Source of the DNA: an uncultured Vibrio sp.
GTDB lineage: Bacteria > Pseudomonadota > Gammaproteobacteria > Enterobacterales > Vibrionaceae
Length of the DNA: 64,000 nucleotides
Direction: 5' to 3'
Assembly: GCF_963675395.1 (NCBI RefSeq)
Contig: NZ_OY776222.1
Span: 62,001 to 126,000 of the forward strand
Shown here: piece after piece, positions 1 to 11,071 of the stretch
Numbering within the stretch: the first letter of the stretch is position 1
Layout: each line of letters opens with the position of its first letter
Translations under genes and position numbers: made by a program
The notes under the pieces: model-generated
The model's input: the letters and a program-made list of their open reading frames with translations, nothing else
Databases searched by the model: none
What the model was told of the DNA's origin: nothing

Positions 1-109
1 TTTTTCGAACAAATTTTCATGCACTCTTTTCTGAGATTTTAAGTCGGTTTGGAGTGTGGCACGTACAATAAGAATACATTGTGTTAAAAATAGGTCTTGG
101 AATTTCAGC

Positions 110-766
110 ATGTTGAATATGAATTTTACTCAGAGAATTGTGATTGAAACAACTCAACAAGCATGGCTCGCCAGCCCGGCTGCGGGCGTTTGGCGTAAGC
201 CACTAGAGCGTGAAGCGAAAGAATCAGGACACACCACCAGTATTGTAAAATATGAAGCTGGATCACGCTTTGCGACGCATTACCATCCGTTTGGTGAGGA
301 AATTTTCGTACTAGAAGGCGTGTTTTCTGATGAAAATGGTGATTACCCTGCTGGCACTTACATTCGCAATCCACCAGGTAGCCATCATGCTCCCTTCAGT
401 CAAGAAGGGTGTGTCATCCTGGTGAAACTGAATCAGTTTGACCCTCAAGATCTTACTGAAGTACGCATAGATACCAACAAATCAGAGTGGAAGCCGGGAA
501 TTGGTGGGTTGCAAGTCATACCTCTGCATGACTTTGAAAACGAACGTGTCGCGCTTGTGAAGTGGCCGAAGGGCGAACAGTTTCAACATCACCGACACTT
601 TGGTGGTGAAGAAATTTTGGTTTTATCTGGCGAGCTTAAAGATGAACTCGGCATCTATCCCAAGCATACCTGGATGAGAGCTCCACATTTGAGTGAACAC
701 ACTCCGTTTGTCGAGGTGGATACCGTGATTTGGGTCAAGACTGGGCATTTACCGGTTCACAATTAA
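110..766 (+). CDS. Bicupin (ChrR-like cupin) protein
   Basis: Two consecutive cupin barrels are visible. The first has an HYHPFGEE metal-binding motif followed by a PPGSHHAP second motif; the second has HHRHFGGEE followed by SEHTP. This is the ChrR/anti-ECF-sigma cupin fold without the N-terminal zinc anti-sigma domain, so it is probably a metal-binding enzyme or sensor of unknown substrate. The frame is open upstream to 56, but the ATG at 110 or 119 is preferred because conserved sequence begins there and a GGA lies just upstream of 110. It stands alone, and the next gene is convergent. The fold is well supported; the function is not known. Confidence 0.8.
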   Translation: MLNMNFTQRIVIETTQQAWLASPAAGVWRKPLEREAKESGHTTSIVKYEAGSRFATHYHPFGEEIFVLEGVFSDENGDYPAGTYIRNPPGSHHAPFSQEGCVILVKLNQFDPQDLTEVRIDTNKSEWKPGIGGLQVIPLHDFENERVALVKWPKGEQFQHHRHFGGEEILVLSGELKDELGIYPKHTWMRAPHLSEHTPFVEVDTVIWVKTGHLPVHN

Positions 767-809
767 AAAGGCTCGTACGCCCAGATACGAGCCGATACTC
801 ATCAGCTGG

Positions 810-1049
810 CTATGCGCCCATGATCTTGGAATGTAACCAATCTTTCAGTTCAGCACGATTATGTTTCAGTATATTCATCTCGTGATCATCTATGGGGTTA
901 CCTTGCAGTTCCAAAACACGTATTTCTTTATCCAAGGCGTTGTAGTTTCTCACGTTTTCAGCAAAGGACGTATCATTTGCTGACAGATGGGAGATGGTAT
1001 CTGAATGTTCTGGAAATTCATGAGTTAATGAGTGATTTTCACCTAACAT
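810..1049 (-). CDS. YdcH-like DUF465 protein
   Basis: This small soluble protein of 79 residues is rich in charged helix formers. Its C-terminal half has the DUF465 (YdcH) pattern of a short helical hairpin: an LDKEIRVLE helix, a turn at GNPIDDHE, then a second helix LKHNRAELKDWL. Family members are about 70-80 residues long and have no established role. The gene is monocistronic and convergent with the bicupin gene, 43 bp away. Confidence 0.75.
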   Translation of the reverse strand: MLGENHSLTHEFPEHSDTISHLSANDTSFAENVRNYNALDKEIRVLELQGNPIDDHEMNILKHNRAELKDWLHSKIMGA

Positions 1050-1592
1050 ATAGACCTCTTGATGGTGGTTGATGTATATGTTTGCTCACATTTTAAGCAG
1101 CTCAATAATAACCATAGCATTACATTGAACAATATATCGTCGAATTGTCCACACTTTTACTTACTTTTAACCTCAAACAAAATTGAAGTCCTCATCACGA
1201 TTGCCCTGAGACTTTTCGAGCAAGTCAGATCGCTAAAAGTTCCTTCGCAATAAATTATTTTTTCCTTCAAATCAACTTTCTACAGTAAGTGCCTGTTTTT
1301 ATTCACGCCACAACAAATGACGTAATACCTTCCCCCTCGCTCCTATTTGATGGTTCGAAAAGTTAGGTCTATCTTTCAGACAAAGGCATCAACTTTGTAG
1401 CATTAATGCACTCTAAATCAGCAACTTTTGAAAGTGCAGATTTAAAGAGATTCAAAGTGTCGAAGACGTAATATAACAAGTTAACCTGCTACGAAGAGTT
1501 GATCACAACCATTCTGAAAGTCGCGATACCACTCAGACTGATTAGGAAAGATAAGTCCGTCTATCGCGCTAAGCTACAGAGGGGTTATCAGG
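1050..1592. other. Intergenic region without a convincing gene
   Basis: These 543 bases lie between divergent genes. They are AT-rich and carry the promoters of both neighbours. Short open frames exist here but lack ribosome sites and family resemblance. I see no repeat, terminator or RNA gene. Confidence 0.5.
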
Positions 1593-2621
1593 ATGAACAT
1601 TCGAATAACAAGGGGACTCGTCATTACGGGCTTGGCTGTCCTAGTTTCCTATTTTCCCGCTTACTACTCTTACGCGGCAACATCACCAAACTGCAATAAC
1701 ATACTGGCAAACAACCGAACCACTGTCTCACAAAAAATGGTGGCGTTACTCGGTAAGGACATTACTAAATCCAATCGAATTACCACCGTAGTTCCGACAG
1801 CGAAAAATCCGTTCGTAACAGAAGAGTTGGTATCAGTTTCTAATCACGTTTCACCCAATAGTCGCTATCCAAAACGCACGCTAAAAGACATTCAACGGAT
1901 GAGAACTAATTTGGCGCAAGCTGCGAAAGAGGCTGAGCGATTGAAAGGTACCTATGAATTAGCCTTTGTCAGCCTCGTCGATGGCTATTGTAAGTTTTCA
2001 AGCCACAAACTGACCCAATATGCGAAAATAGATTTTGACCATTTAGAAGGCCTTACTCTTTATTCCATTCCAGCGCTAATAGCAATGGCTGACCAGTCTT
2101 ATACCATGGCCAAAAAGCAGAGCAATAAACAGTCGAGCGAATCGAATAATCGTAACAGGGACGAACAACAGAACGAAGAAGCCGCAAGCGCAGTTGCCGC
2201 CGCGAGCTATCAAAATGACAATGTGTTAGTAAAAGTCGAAGATTTTGACGGCTCCAACGTAACGTTCTCAGTAACTAATATCGGCTCTCAGGGCGAATTG
2301 GAACCTCAGTTCAATACATTTGGTGCTTATCGTAATGAAAGCGGAAACCTGCTGTATCGACCGGAATCTCTCCTTATTATTGAAGATACTAATGGTAACA
2401 GCCTGCCAACAATTGGGATCGCTGAGCTTTCCACTCAAGGACGTAAACGTTTATCCATCTCACCAGGAGAAACACGAAAGTTCGTCACACAACTCGTCAA
2501 AAAAGTACCAGAACACACCCAATTAAGCTTAGAGTTTCCGGCTAAGGCGTTGAATACGGAACGATCTTTCTCGTTGTCTTTTACCGACTTAATCGCCATC
2601 GCGACGGCTGATATAAACTAG
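1593..2621 (+). CDS. Secreted protein of unknown function
   Basis: An N-terminal signal peptide is visible: a basic start, a hydrophobic core (GLAVLVSYFPAYYSYA) and an AA-T-like cleavage region near residue 29. There is no lipobox, although a CNN follows soon after cleavage. The mature protein has a helical N-terminal half with two cysteines (around residues 34 and 130), a hydrophilic Asn/Gln/Glu-rich linker near residues 175-200, and a beta-rich C-terminal half with a VKVEDFDGSNVTFSVTN segment resembling an immunoglobulin-like strand pattern. I do not recognise the family. A GGGG-type ribosome site (AGAGGGG) lies about 10 bases before the ATG. It is monocistronic. Confidence 0.6.
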   Translation: MNIRITRGLVITGLAVLVSYFPAYYSYAATSPNCNNILANNRTTVSQKMVALLGKDITKSNRITTVVPTAKNPFVTEELVSVSNHVSPNSRYPKRTLKDIQRMRTNLAQAAKEAERLKGTYELAFVSLVDGYCKFSSHKLTQYAKIDFDHLEGLTLYSIPALIAMADQSYTMAKKQSNKQSSESNNRNRDEQQNEEAASAVAAASYQNDNVLVKVEDFDGSNVTFSVTNIGSQGELEPQFNTFGAYRNESGNLLYRPESLLIIEDTNGNSLPTIGIAELSTQGRKRLSISPGETRKFVTQLVKKVPEHTQLSLEFPAKALNTERSFSLSFTDLIAIATADIN

Positions 2622-2782
2622 TCGAATGAACGCGTTCTAGACTCACTTAACTAACGCAAAGCGGGCTCTACCAGCCTGCTTTGGCACTTCAATGAGATAA
2701 ACAACCCAAACAGTGAAGTACGAAGTAGCAATCTGTTTGTATCTGAGATAAAACGTATAGCGTTGAAAGTGAGGAATAGTAT

Positions 2783-3493
2783 TTGGTTTCTAAGAATAAA
2801 CTGATCCGTTATGTTGCAACGGAAGTCTCTGATGTCTTTAATAAAGAAGATGAACTGATCGCTCAGGTTCAATCCAATCAACTTTCACAAGCATTACTGC
2901 TTTGGCAAGTCAAAAGCCCAACATTGGTTTTGCCAGCGGGGAGAAAGTGGCCGGTCTCGCAAGAATTGCTACACACTTTAGACGAGGCTGGCTGGAAGTT
3001 ATTCTCACGCAAAACTGGCGGTGCTCCAGTCCCTCAAGTACCGGGCATCATCAACTTATCTCACATCTATCATTGGCCAGAAGATCAGCTTTACGACATA
3101 AAAAAAGCCTACCTCGATTTGTGCGCCATCTTAACTGCCTTTTTTGAACAACTTGGCGTTAAGGTCGATGTACACGCCACACCCTATTCGTACTGTGACG
3201 GTGAGTACAACTTAAACATTGCCGGACAAAAAGTCGTGGGTACAGCCCAACGTGTGTTACTGAAAAAAGGGGGAGGAAAAATTGTCTTATCCCAAGCTTG
3301 CATCCTGATTGATGCCAATGTCGACAAGATCGTTGAACCAGTGCGCCTATGTAACCAACTTTGTGGTCACAGCGATGATATTCGAGGAGATGTCCACACC
3401 CCCCTATTCGATCACATAGAACAAAGGCCATCTGTTGACTCGCTATTCCAGCACTTGACCAGTGCGTTTCTGGATCACGCTAATACCAACTAA
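2783..3493 (+). CDS. Lipoate-protein ligase A-like protein (BPL/LplA/LipB fold)
   Basis: The protein shows the biotin/lipoate ligase pattern: a long N-terminal arm, a KTGGAPVPQVPGIINLS core loop, and GQKVVGTAQR holding the lysine that contacts the activated lipoyl/biotinyl adenylate in LplA-type enzymes. It then continues KGGGKIVLSQACILID. It would attach lipoate, octanoate or biotin to an acceptor protein. At 236 residues it lacks the C-terminal accessory domain of full LplA. The start is a TTG near 2783 with a GAGG ribosome site about 8 bases upstream; no ATG is available at the N-terminus. Its true substrate is uncertain. Confidence 0.7.
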   Translation: MVSKNKLIRYVATEVSDVFNKEDELIAQVQSNQLSQALLLWQVKSPTLVLPAGRKWPVSQELLHTLDEAGWKLFSRKTGGAPVPQVPGIINLSHIYHWPEDQLYDIKKAYLDLCAILTAFFEQLGVKVDVHATPYSYCDGEYNLNIAGQKVVGTAQRVLLKKGGGKIVLSQACILIDANVDKIVEPVRLCNQLCGHSDDIRGDVHTPLFDHIEQRPSVDSLFQHLTSAFLDHANTN

Positions 3494-3537
3494 ATCAGAA
3501 GGAGCAACAGGTCAGTATTGCTCCTCGTTCCCCTTAT

Positions 3538-3966
3538 TTAGTGCTCATAATCGTTACGTTCACCAGGCACATCCGAGAAGTACTCGATAAACTCAAACTG
3601 TAACCCGTGATCTTCCATGTAATAGACATTCTTTCTGAACGGGTGCTCAGCCCCTCTATGGTCAAGATCGTACCCTACTTGTCTTAGTCGTTCGATGAGC
3701 GCCTCTACATTTGGTACCACAATTCCCACATGTTTGACGCCAGTAAATTGCGATGTCCAATGGTTTGCATCGCCCTTTCCTCCTGAAGAGATCGCAATAT
3801 AAGAACGGTCATCACCAACGTGAAACCACTCAATAGAGCGACCAAACCAATTATCAATTTTTCCACCGCCACGTACTTCCCATTCAGGAACCGCGGCAAT
3901 TAAAAATTGAATCGTCTTTTGTGCATCCACAACTGAGATATTGGCGTGTTCAACATAACTTTTCAT
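3538..3966 (-). CDS. VOC-family (glyoxalase fold) protein
   Basis: This single vicinal-oxygen-chelate protein of 142 residues has the paired beta-alpha-beta-beta-beta modules. The first is YVEHANISVVDAQKTIQFL, with a metal-type His near residue 7. The second is VKHVGIVVPNVEALIERL, ending in the typical YYMEDHGLQFEFIEY strand with a Glu ligand. It could be a dioxygenase, lyase or isomerase; the substrate cannot be told. It converges with the lipoate-ligase-like gene and is monocistronic. Confidence 0.75.
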   Translation of the reverse strand: MKSYVEHANISVVDAQKTIQFLIAAVPEWEVRGGGKIDNWFGRSIEWFHVGDDRSYIAISSGGKGDANHWTSQFTGVKHVGIVVPNVEALIERLRQVGYDLDHRGAEHPFRKNVYYMEDHGLQFEFIEYFSDVPGERNDYEH

Positions 3967-4193
3967 TGGTGTTTTCCTTTTTTCTTCTCGCTTTCATGTC
4001 CTTACCAAACACTCTAGAACCTCAAGTTAAGTTGAGGTAAAGTGCGATTTTCATTGTAGGTTTAAAAATGAGATGACGATCAAATACGGAAGTAGTTGAA
4101 GCTCGCGCATAAAAGCCTCAGAATGTCGCACTTTTCGCGACGAAACTAATTTCGACGCGTTGTTATCTAACTCGACAATTGAGAATCATACAT

Positions 4194-5729
4194 ATGGGTT
4201 TTACCTCGTTAGGTCTATCTGCTCCAATCCTTAAAGCTATTCAGGAAAAAGGCTACGATACCCCTTCTCCAATTCAGGCTCAGGCAATTCCGGCAATATT
4301 GGAAGGGAAAGACGTCATGGCAGCAGCACAGACCGGCACAGGTAAAACAGCGGGCTTTACGCTGCCAATCCTAGAGAGTTTATCGAATGGACCTCGCGTT
4401 CGTGGTAATCACATTCGCGCCCTGATCCTGACCCCAACGCGCGAGCTTGCCGCTCAAGTACAAGAAAACGTCTTCATGTACAGCCGCCACCTCCCACTTA
4501 CCAGCGCCGTCGTATTTGGTGGTGTAAAGATCAACCCGCAAATGCTGCGCCTGCGCAAAGGTGCGGATGTATTGGTCGCCACGCCAGGTCGACTAATGGA
4601 TCTTTACAGCCAGAACGCGATTAAATTCGGCCAGCTAGAAGTACTGGTGTTGGACGAAGCTGACCGTATGTTAGATATGGGCTTTATTCGCGATATTCGT
4701 AAGATTCTTGATTTATTGCCAAAACAGCGCCAGAACCTACTGTTCTCAGCGACCTTCTCAAATGAAATTCGTGACTTAGCTAAAGGTTTGGTGAACAACC
4801 CTGTTGAGATTTCGGTAAACCCGGCAAACTCTACCGCAAGAACCGTTGAACAATCTATCTACCCGGCAGACGTAAAGAAAAAAGCGCCAATGCTGGTGAA
4901 GCTGATTAATGATGGCGACTGGCGACAGGTACTGGTATTCATGCGCACAAAACATGGCGCAAACCGCCTGGCTAAGTTCTTGGTAGAGCAAAATCTACCA
5001 GCGGCAGCAATTCATGGTAATAAAAGCCAAGGTGCACGTACCAAAGCACTGGCTGATTTTAAATCGGGTGAGATTCGAGTGCTGGTTGCGACTGACATCG
5101 CCGCTCGAGGTATTGATATACCTCAGTTACCGCAAGTCGTGAACTTTGAATTACCAAAAGTTGCTGAAGATTACGTGCACCGCATTGGTCGTACTGGCCG
5201 TGCTGGCGAAGTCGGCAAAGCAATCTCTCTCGTCTGTGCGATTGAAGCTCCAGAGCTTTTCGCGATTGAACGTTTAATTCAGGAAGTGTTGCCTCGTAAA
5301 GAGCTTGATGGTTTCGCACCAACCAATGTCGTGCCAGAGTCAAAACTGGATACACGTCCGATTAAGCCTAAAAAGCCTAAGAAACCTAAAAAGCCAAGAG
5401 CACCACAAGCCGAAGGTGGCAATGCTCAACCTGCAGAGAGAAAGGCATCCAACGGTGCCGGTAAACCTAAGCGCCGTTCTTTTAGTAACGGTAAGGGTAA
5501 CAACAGCGGCAACCAAAGTGGCGCTAACCAAGGCGGTGCGGGTAAACCAAAAGGTAACCGTGAAGGCCAAAGGCATTCAAACACCCAACCAAATGGCAAC
5601 AAGCCAAATGGAAATAAAAGTGGTAATGGCGGGAAGCCAGCTGGTAATCGCAAGCCACAAGGCGCTAAACCAGCCGGCAATAAACCATCGGGTCAGCGTC
5701 GTCAGTCACGCCCTCAAAGCACCAACTAA
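4194..5729 (+). CDS. rhlE: ATP-dependent RNA helicase RhlE
   Basis: A full DEAD-box core is present in order: the Q motif ([10 protein letters not shown]), Walker A (AQTGTGKT), PTRELA, the DEAD motif ([13 protein letters not shown]), SAT, and the C-terminal RecA domain with ARGIDIPQ and HRIGRTGR. Beyond residue 385 follows a long low-complexity tail built of Lys-Pro, Gly-Asn and Lys-Pro-Gly repeats, typical of vibrio RhlE and expected to bind RNA. It remodels structured RNA and ribosomal intermediates, often in the cold. The start is the ATG at 4194, whose product begins MGFTSLGLS as in the family; a TTG at 4179 is less likely. Confidence 0.93.
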   Translation: MGFTSLGLSAPILKAIQEKGYDTPSPIQAQAIPAILEGKDVMAAAQTGTGKTAGFTLPILESLSNGPRVRGNHIRALILTPTRELAAQVQENVFMYSRHLPLTSAVVFGGVKINPQMLRLRKGADVLVATPGRLMDLYSQNAIKFGQLEVLVLDEADRMLDMGFIRDIRKILDLLPKQRQNLLFSATFSNEIRDLAKGLVNNPVEISVNPANSTARTVEQSIYPADVKKKAPMLVKLINDGDWRQVLVFMRTKHGANRLAKFLVEQNLPAAAIHGNKSQGARTKALADFKSGEIRVLVATDIAARGIDIPQLPQVVNFELPKVAEDYVHRIGRTGRAGEVGKAISLVCAIEAPELFAIERLIQEVLPRKELDGFAPTNVVPESKLDTRPIKPKKPKKPKKPRAPQAEGGNAQPAERKASNGAGKPKRRSFSNGKGNNSGNQSGANQGGAGKPKGNREGQRHSNTQPNGNKPNGNKSGNGGKPAGNRKPQGAKPAGNKPSGQRRQSRPQSTN

Positions 5730-5776
5730 CGTAACATACGGCGAAAACCTACAAGCCAAATTGCTCAAGTAAAAAA

Positions 5777-5802
5777 GCCCCAATACAACAATGTATTGGG
5801 GC
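5777..5802 (-). terminator. Rho-independent terminator of the dehydrogenase operon
   Basis: A 10-bp stem (GCCCCAATAC / GTATTGGGGC) encloses a 6-base loop. A run of six A on the plus strand at 5771-5776 gives the U-tract for the minus-strand transcript. It lies 36 bp past the end of the minus-strand dehydrogenase gene and may also stop rhlE transcription. Confidence 0.85.
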
Positions 5803-5837
5803 AGAACAAAGGTAAAGACCCTTATGCAATCAAATTG

Positions 5838-6896
5838 TTAAACGACTTGCAATTCACCATTTCGCCAAGGTTCAATCACAACCTTGATGTGGTCATTTGG
5901 AGCCATAAGTTGCTTAAATGCACTTTCAACGCCATCCATACCCACTTTCGCCGTCAGCATTTTCTGCCATGGTACTTTACCTTCCGCAATCGCTTGAAGA
6001 CACTGTTCAAACTCATGTGGCTGATAGTAGTAAGAGAAGCATAGATCAAGCTCTTTTACTGTCGCGTAAGCGTAGTTGACGCTCGTAGGTGCAGTATGAA
6101 TACCAGTAACGACGATGCGAGCACCAGCTGGAGCACGGCGGATAAAGTCATCAATCAATGTATGCTTACCAACACACTCAAAGATAACCAGACGTGAACC
6201 TGTTGCTACTTCGGCACCGATTGCAACTTCATCTTCCTTAGTTGGATTGACGACACGTGTCGCACCAAATTCTTTTGCCAGTTCCAGCTTCTCATCTTGA
6301 ATATCGACCGCCAGAATGTTGGTAACACCACGCAGTTTAAGAGCCGTGATAGCAGCAAGACCAATAGGACCACAACCAACAACCAGTGCAACTTCATCAG
6401 TCTGGATGTCACTACGGTTAACCGCATGCAAACCAACCGCTAGTGGCTCAGTCAATGCCGCAGCTTCTGACGGCACGTTCTCAGGAACAGGCAGAAGCAG
6501 AGCTTCATCAAGCAAGAAGTATTCAGAGTAAGCCCCATGAATCCCCGGAGTCACCCCTACACCAGCACCATTTTGGCTCATTAGGATAGGTACTGAAGTT
6601 ACTCGACTGCCAACGGGTAATGCTTGTTGTGTCTCATCACCGTATTCCACAATTTCCGCACAAAACTCATGACCAAGCATCACTTCAGTATGATCATCCA
6701 TGCTTTCAGACATCACACCAAGCTTGCGGTAAACATCGAATACTTCACCCGTATGTCGCGCAATGTGTAAGTCTGAGCCACAAATCCCACATGCTAAGCT
6801 ACGAACAAGTACTTGGCCTGGAGCTGGCTTCGGCACATCCACTTGCTGCAAGTGGATGCTGCCATCTTGCAAAACGATACTGTTCATGATTGTCAT
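5838..6896 (-). CDS. Medium-chain zinc dehydrogenase (2,3-butanediol/threonine dehydrogenase-like)
   Basis: This is an MDR-superfamily NAD(P)-dependent alcohol dehydrogenase. Catalytic zinc ligands are in CGICGSDLH and GHEF, and the cofactor-binding Rossmann motif is VVGCGPIGLAA. The usual four-cysteine structural zinc lobe is missing: that stretch reads GSRVTSVPILMSQNGAGVG. It probably oxidises a vicinal diol or secondary alcohol to the ketone. The ATG at 6896 has a GGGAGAA ribosome site, and an ATG at 6887 is the alternative. It is last in a three-gene minus-strand operon with a cupin dioxygenase-like gene (5 bp upstream) and an SDR. Confidence 0.82.
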   Translation of the reverse strand: MTIMNSIVLQDGSIHLQQVDVPKPAPGQVLVRSLACGICGSDLHIARHTGEVFDVYRKLGVMSESMDDHTEVMLGHEFCAEIVEYGDETQQALPVGSRVTSVPILMSQNGAGVGVTPGIHGAYSEYFLLDEALLLPVPENVPSEAAALTEPLAVGLHAVNRSDIQTDEVALVVGCGPIGLAAITALKLRGVTNILAVDIQDEKLELAKEFGATRVVNPTKEDEVAIGAEVATGSRLVIFECVGKHTLIDDFIRRAPAGARIVVTGIHTAPTSVNYAYATVKELDLCFSYYYQPHEFEQCLQAIAEGKVPWQKMLTAKVGMDGVESAFKQLMAPNDHIKVVIEPWRNGELQVV

Positions 6897-6900
6897 GGAA

Positions 6901-7413
6901 TTATTCTCCCACTTCGTCACTCAGACCTGCAATCGCACCTGGCTTAATGTAACGTGGAACGATGCCTTGAGCCTTAGCCGCTGCGATAACAACTTGCTCA
7001 ATCCAACTAGAATCCATGATGTTCACAAAATTATCATCTTGGTCAAAGTTGATATTCGCACCTTGAATCACCATAAAGCCGTCTGCACCGCCGGACTCTT
7101 CCGGACAATGGAAAGTATGGATAGAACCGCCAGGCTCATAAAGGTAGCTGCCCGCCGTTTGTTTTTGATCTGGGTATTCAAGGTAGTGCCACATACCGCT
7201 TAACGTGTAAAAATGAACAACCCCGGTGTGGTAGTGCTTCGGCAACGTGATACCCGGTTTGAATATCGCTCGAACCACCCACGTACCGTTTTCTGCATCA
7301 AGAAACAACGGGTAAATATCCACACCCGGTAGCGCATCTTTGATCAGCGACTCTTCGTTTGTGTTCAGGGTCAACAAAAAATCCTGATGATTAATAACTT
7401 CTGGTAATGACAT
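6901..7413 (-). CDS. Cupin, 2,4'-dihydroxyacetophenone dioxygenase-like
   Basis: A single cupin domain carries metal-ligand motifs LPKHYHTGVVHFYTLSG and a later GGSIHTFHCPEES. The overall pattern matches the dihydroxyacetophenone-dioxygenase (Dad)/ChrR-type cupins, iron enzymes that cut a C-C bond next to a hydroxyketone. A hydroxyketone substrate would fit the dehydrogenase and SDR in the same operon, but that is inference. At 170 residues it is normal for the family. It sits between those two genes. Confidence 0.72.
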   Translation of the reverse strand: MSLPEVINHQDFLLTLNTNEESLIKDALPGVDIYPLFLDAENGTWVVRAIFKPGITLPKHYHTGVVHFYTLSGMWHYLEYPDQKQTAGSYLYEPGGSIHTFHCPEESGGADGFMVIQGANINFDQDDNFVNIMDSSWIEQVVIAAAKAQGIVPRYIKPGAIAGLSDEVGE

Positions 7414-7454
7414 AATTTGCTTCCTCGCTATTGTTGTGATTAGACTTCCACGTC

Positions 7455-8216
7455 TTAACCCAGTAGTGGGTATTTAAAATTCTCGAAACCGTCTGATGCA
7501 CTTACGGTACAGCCATTGATGCAATTCGCTTTTTCGCTGACTAAAAATGCAACCACGTTGGCGATTTCTTCTGTTTGAGTAAAGGTATCGCGCATCTGCT
7601 CTTTACGGATGTGCTCCCAAAGACCAAGCGCTTCATATTGACGTAACATTGGTGTATCAACGCGACCCGGAGCAATGGCACAAACACGAATACCCAAAGG
7701 CCCAAGCTCTAAGGCTGCACATTTCGTCATCATGTCAACGGCGGCTTTGCTCACGTTATAGGTGAACGTCATTTCCGCTGCCATTTGCGCGTAAACAGAA
7801 GAAGTATTGAGGATGACACCCGGTGTGCCCTGTGCTTGGAACTGGCGCCCTGCGGCCAGGATTCCGTAATAAACCCCGTTTTGGTTGACCTTAGAAATCG
7901 GCTCGAAATCTGCGACCGGATCATGCTCTAGTAAAGGTTTAGCTAAACCGATTCCAGCGTTGTTGATCATGATATCCAGCTTGCCAAACTCCGCGACTGC
8001 GTGGTTGACCATTGCTTCAACTTGCTGATAATCAGTCACATCTGCCGAAAAGGTTTTTAACGATTTCGGATCAGCGTCTTTATAAACTTCAAGCGACTGC
8101 TGAGAAATGTCGACAGCAAGCACGTTTGCTCCCTGCTCTCGTAGCTTTCCTACGATGGCTTGACCAATTCCACCAGCTGCGCCAGTGACGATCACAGTTT
8201 TGTTCATCAATTCCAT
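7455..8216 (-). CDS. Short-chain dehydrogenase/reductase
   Basis: A classical SDR of 253 residues. The nucleotide-binding motif TGAAGGIGQA lies near residue 11, the NNAG motif near residue 88, the catalytic Ser in NTSSVYAQ, and the Tyr-Lys pair in FTYNVSKAA. The C-terminal region ASDGF is typical. It would interconvert an alcohol and ketone with NAD(P). It is the first gene of the three-gene operon, divergent from the AraC regulator with 128 bp between them. The ATG at 8216 has an AAGGGA ribosome site 6 bases upstream. Confidence 0.87.
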   Translation of the reverse strand: MELMNKTVIVTGAAGGIGQAIVGKLREQGANVLAVDISQQSLEVYKDADPKSLKTFSADVTDYQQVEAMVNHAVAEFGKLDIMINNAGIGLAKPLLEHDPVADFEPISKVNQNGVYYGILAAGRQFQAQGTPGVILNTSSVYAQMAAEMTFTYNVSKAAVDMMTKCAALELGPLGIRVCAIAPGRVDTPMLRQYEALGLWEHIRKEQMRDTFTQTEEIANVVAFLVSEKANCINGCTVSASDGFENFKYPLLG

Positions 8217-8344
8217 TTAGCTTCCCTTCTACGACATGTTATGAAAATGTAACTTAGATCAACTCACTGACACTCACTTGACCTTTTGCGAATAAAATTT
8301 GATATATTGCGATTTACAAACCATTAACATTTAAGAATCGAGAT

Positions 8345-9361
8345 ATGTATATCGTTAGAAGCGGCGCCGCAGATAAATTTGATAGTTTCGTTTCCGAGCT
8401 AGGACAGAATCCGATAGAGATAATGAAACAGGCGGGACTTTCTGCGGCTCAGTTCCGCGATCCTGACACTTACATCGCTAACTCGAGGCTGGCCGAACTT
8501 CTAGAAGTCGCCGCGATACGCTGTCAGGAACCTATGTTTGGTGTGTTACTGGCTCAACGTCAAAGCTTTAATGCCTTAGGTGATTTGCCCATGCTGGTTG
8601 CTCGTGCCGAAACGGTAAGAGAGGCATTAATGCGCGCCAATGACTACCTCTATTTGCAATCTTCCGGTGTAAAGTTCTCGATGACATCACAAGATGAATG
8701 GATGAAACTCGCCCTAACAATTGATACCTACAATGAACAAGAGACTACCCAACTAATGCAAATAAGCGTCATGCAATTAGCGAGGTTTTTGGCAAACTTA
8801 CTCAACATCGATATGAATAGCTTCACCCTATACCTGACTCAGTTTGGTAGCTTGGAAAACCGGAGTGACAGCTCTGTACCCTTTCCCAAAATACGTTTTG
8901 GCGAAAAGTTCAACGGCATCATGCTTAAAGCGAGTCTGCTTGAAACTCGAAACCATCAGGATGAAGACGCGTTAGATAGACACTTCCAGGTGCATCTTAA
9001 ATACCTGCAAAATCGCTATCCGGATAATCTGAGCGATCAAGCCAGAGATATGATTGGGCGATTATTGCCCACAGGTGAATGCAGTGTCGAACAAGTCGCC
9101 CGAGCATTAGACATGCACCCGAGAATGTTACAAATAAGATTAAAACAGCACGGGAAGAATTATAGCCTGCTCTTGAGACAAGTGAGGCAGAGCCTGGCGG
9201 AGCGTCGCCTTAATGAAAATATCCAAAGTATTACCGATATCGCCCTACAACTTGGCTATGCCGAAACGGCGGTATTCAGTCGTCATTTTCGTCAATGGAC
9301 AGGGAAATCACCTAGTCAGTGGCGACAAGAGCACAAATTAGAAAAAGTAAACGAGCACTGA
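8345..9361 (+). CDS. AraC-family transcriptional regulator
   Basis: The N-terminal part (about residues 20-200) is the large ligand-binding domain of the OruR/ArgR type. The C-terminal 90 residues form the double helix-turn-helix, with the conserved ending ITDIALQLGYAETAVFSRHFRQWTGKSPSQWR. It is transcribed away from the SDR-cupin-dehydrogenase operon, so it most likely controls that operon in response to its substrate; this is inferred from position only. No operator was identified in the 128-bp gap. Confidence 0.88.
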   Translation: MYIVRSGAADKFDSFVSELGQNPIEIMKQAGLSAAQFRDPDTYIANSRLAELLEVAAIRCQEPMFGVLLAQRQSFNALGDLPMLVARAETVREALMRANDYLYLQSSGVKFSMTSQDEWMKLALTIDTYNEQETTQLMQISVMQLARFLANLLNIDMNSFTLYLTQFGSLENRSDSSVPFPKIRFGEKFNGIMLKASLLETRNHQDEDALDRHFQVHLKYLQNRYPDNLSDQARDMIGRLLPTGECSVEQVARALDMHPRMLQIRLKQHGKNYSLLLRQVRQSLAERRLNENIQSITDIALQLGYAETAVFSRHFRQWTGKSPSQWRQEHKLEKVNEH

Positions 9362-9410
9362 TATTAGCGCTCTTTTGTCTTCAGTTAGGACATTCACTGA
9401 TACAACTTAA

Positions 9411-9593
9411 GTACAAGTTAAAGCTGGTGACCCACTAATCAAATTTGATCTGCAAAGCATTGCTAACGCAGGTTATGACACAACCACACCGTTTATTGTA
9501 ATGAACAGTGATGAGTACGAATTTGAACTGATCGAACAAGATCAGGAAGACAAACAAATTGAAATTGGACAGCCTGTTATTCAAATGGCTTAA
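9411..9593 (+). pseudogene. C-terminal remnant of a beta-glucoside PTS EIIA domain
   Basis: Translating from 9411 gives about 60 codons running VQVKAGDPLIKFDLQ, then IANAGYDTTTPFIVMNSDEY, ending GQPVIQMA and a stop at 9591-9593. This is the tail of the glucose/beta-glucoside-type EIIA domain (the V-K-x-G-D-x-L-I-x-F-D motif, then A-G-Y-D-x-x-T-P-x-I-V). An in-frame stop lies immediately upstream at 9408-9410, and no start or EIIB/EIIC sequence is present. It sits 12 bp before the phospho-beta-glucosidase gene, where the PTS permease gene belongs. The permease has therefore been deleted except for its end. Confidence 0.85.
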
Positions 9594-9599
9594 GGGTAA

Positions 9600-11042
<1,443 letters not shown>

Positions 11043-11071
11043 AGCGCCAGCGAGAAACTGTAAATAGACAT

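Noticed and set aside
1059..1253. Plus-strand frame of 64 codons in the gap before the secreted protein
   Set aside because: AT-rich, random-looking composition and no ribosome site.
5305..5772. Plus-strand 155-codon frame overlapping the end of rhlE
   Set aside because: It is the shifted reading of the low-complexity rhlE tail.
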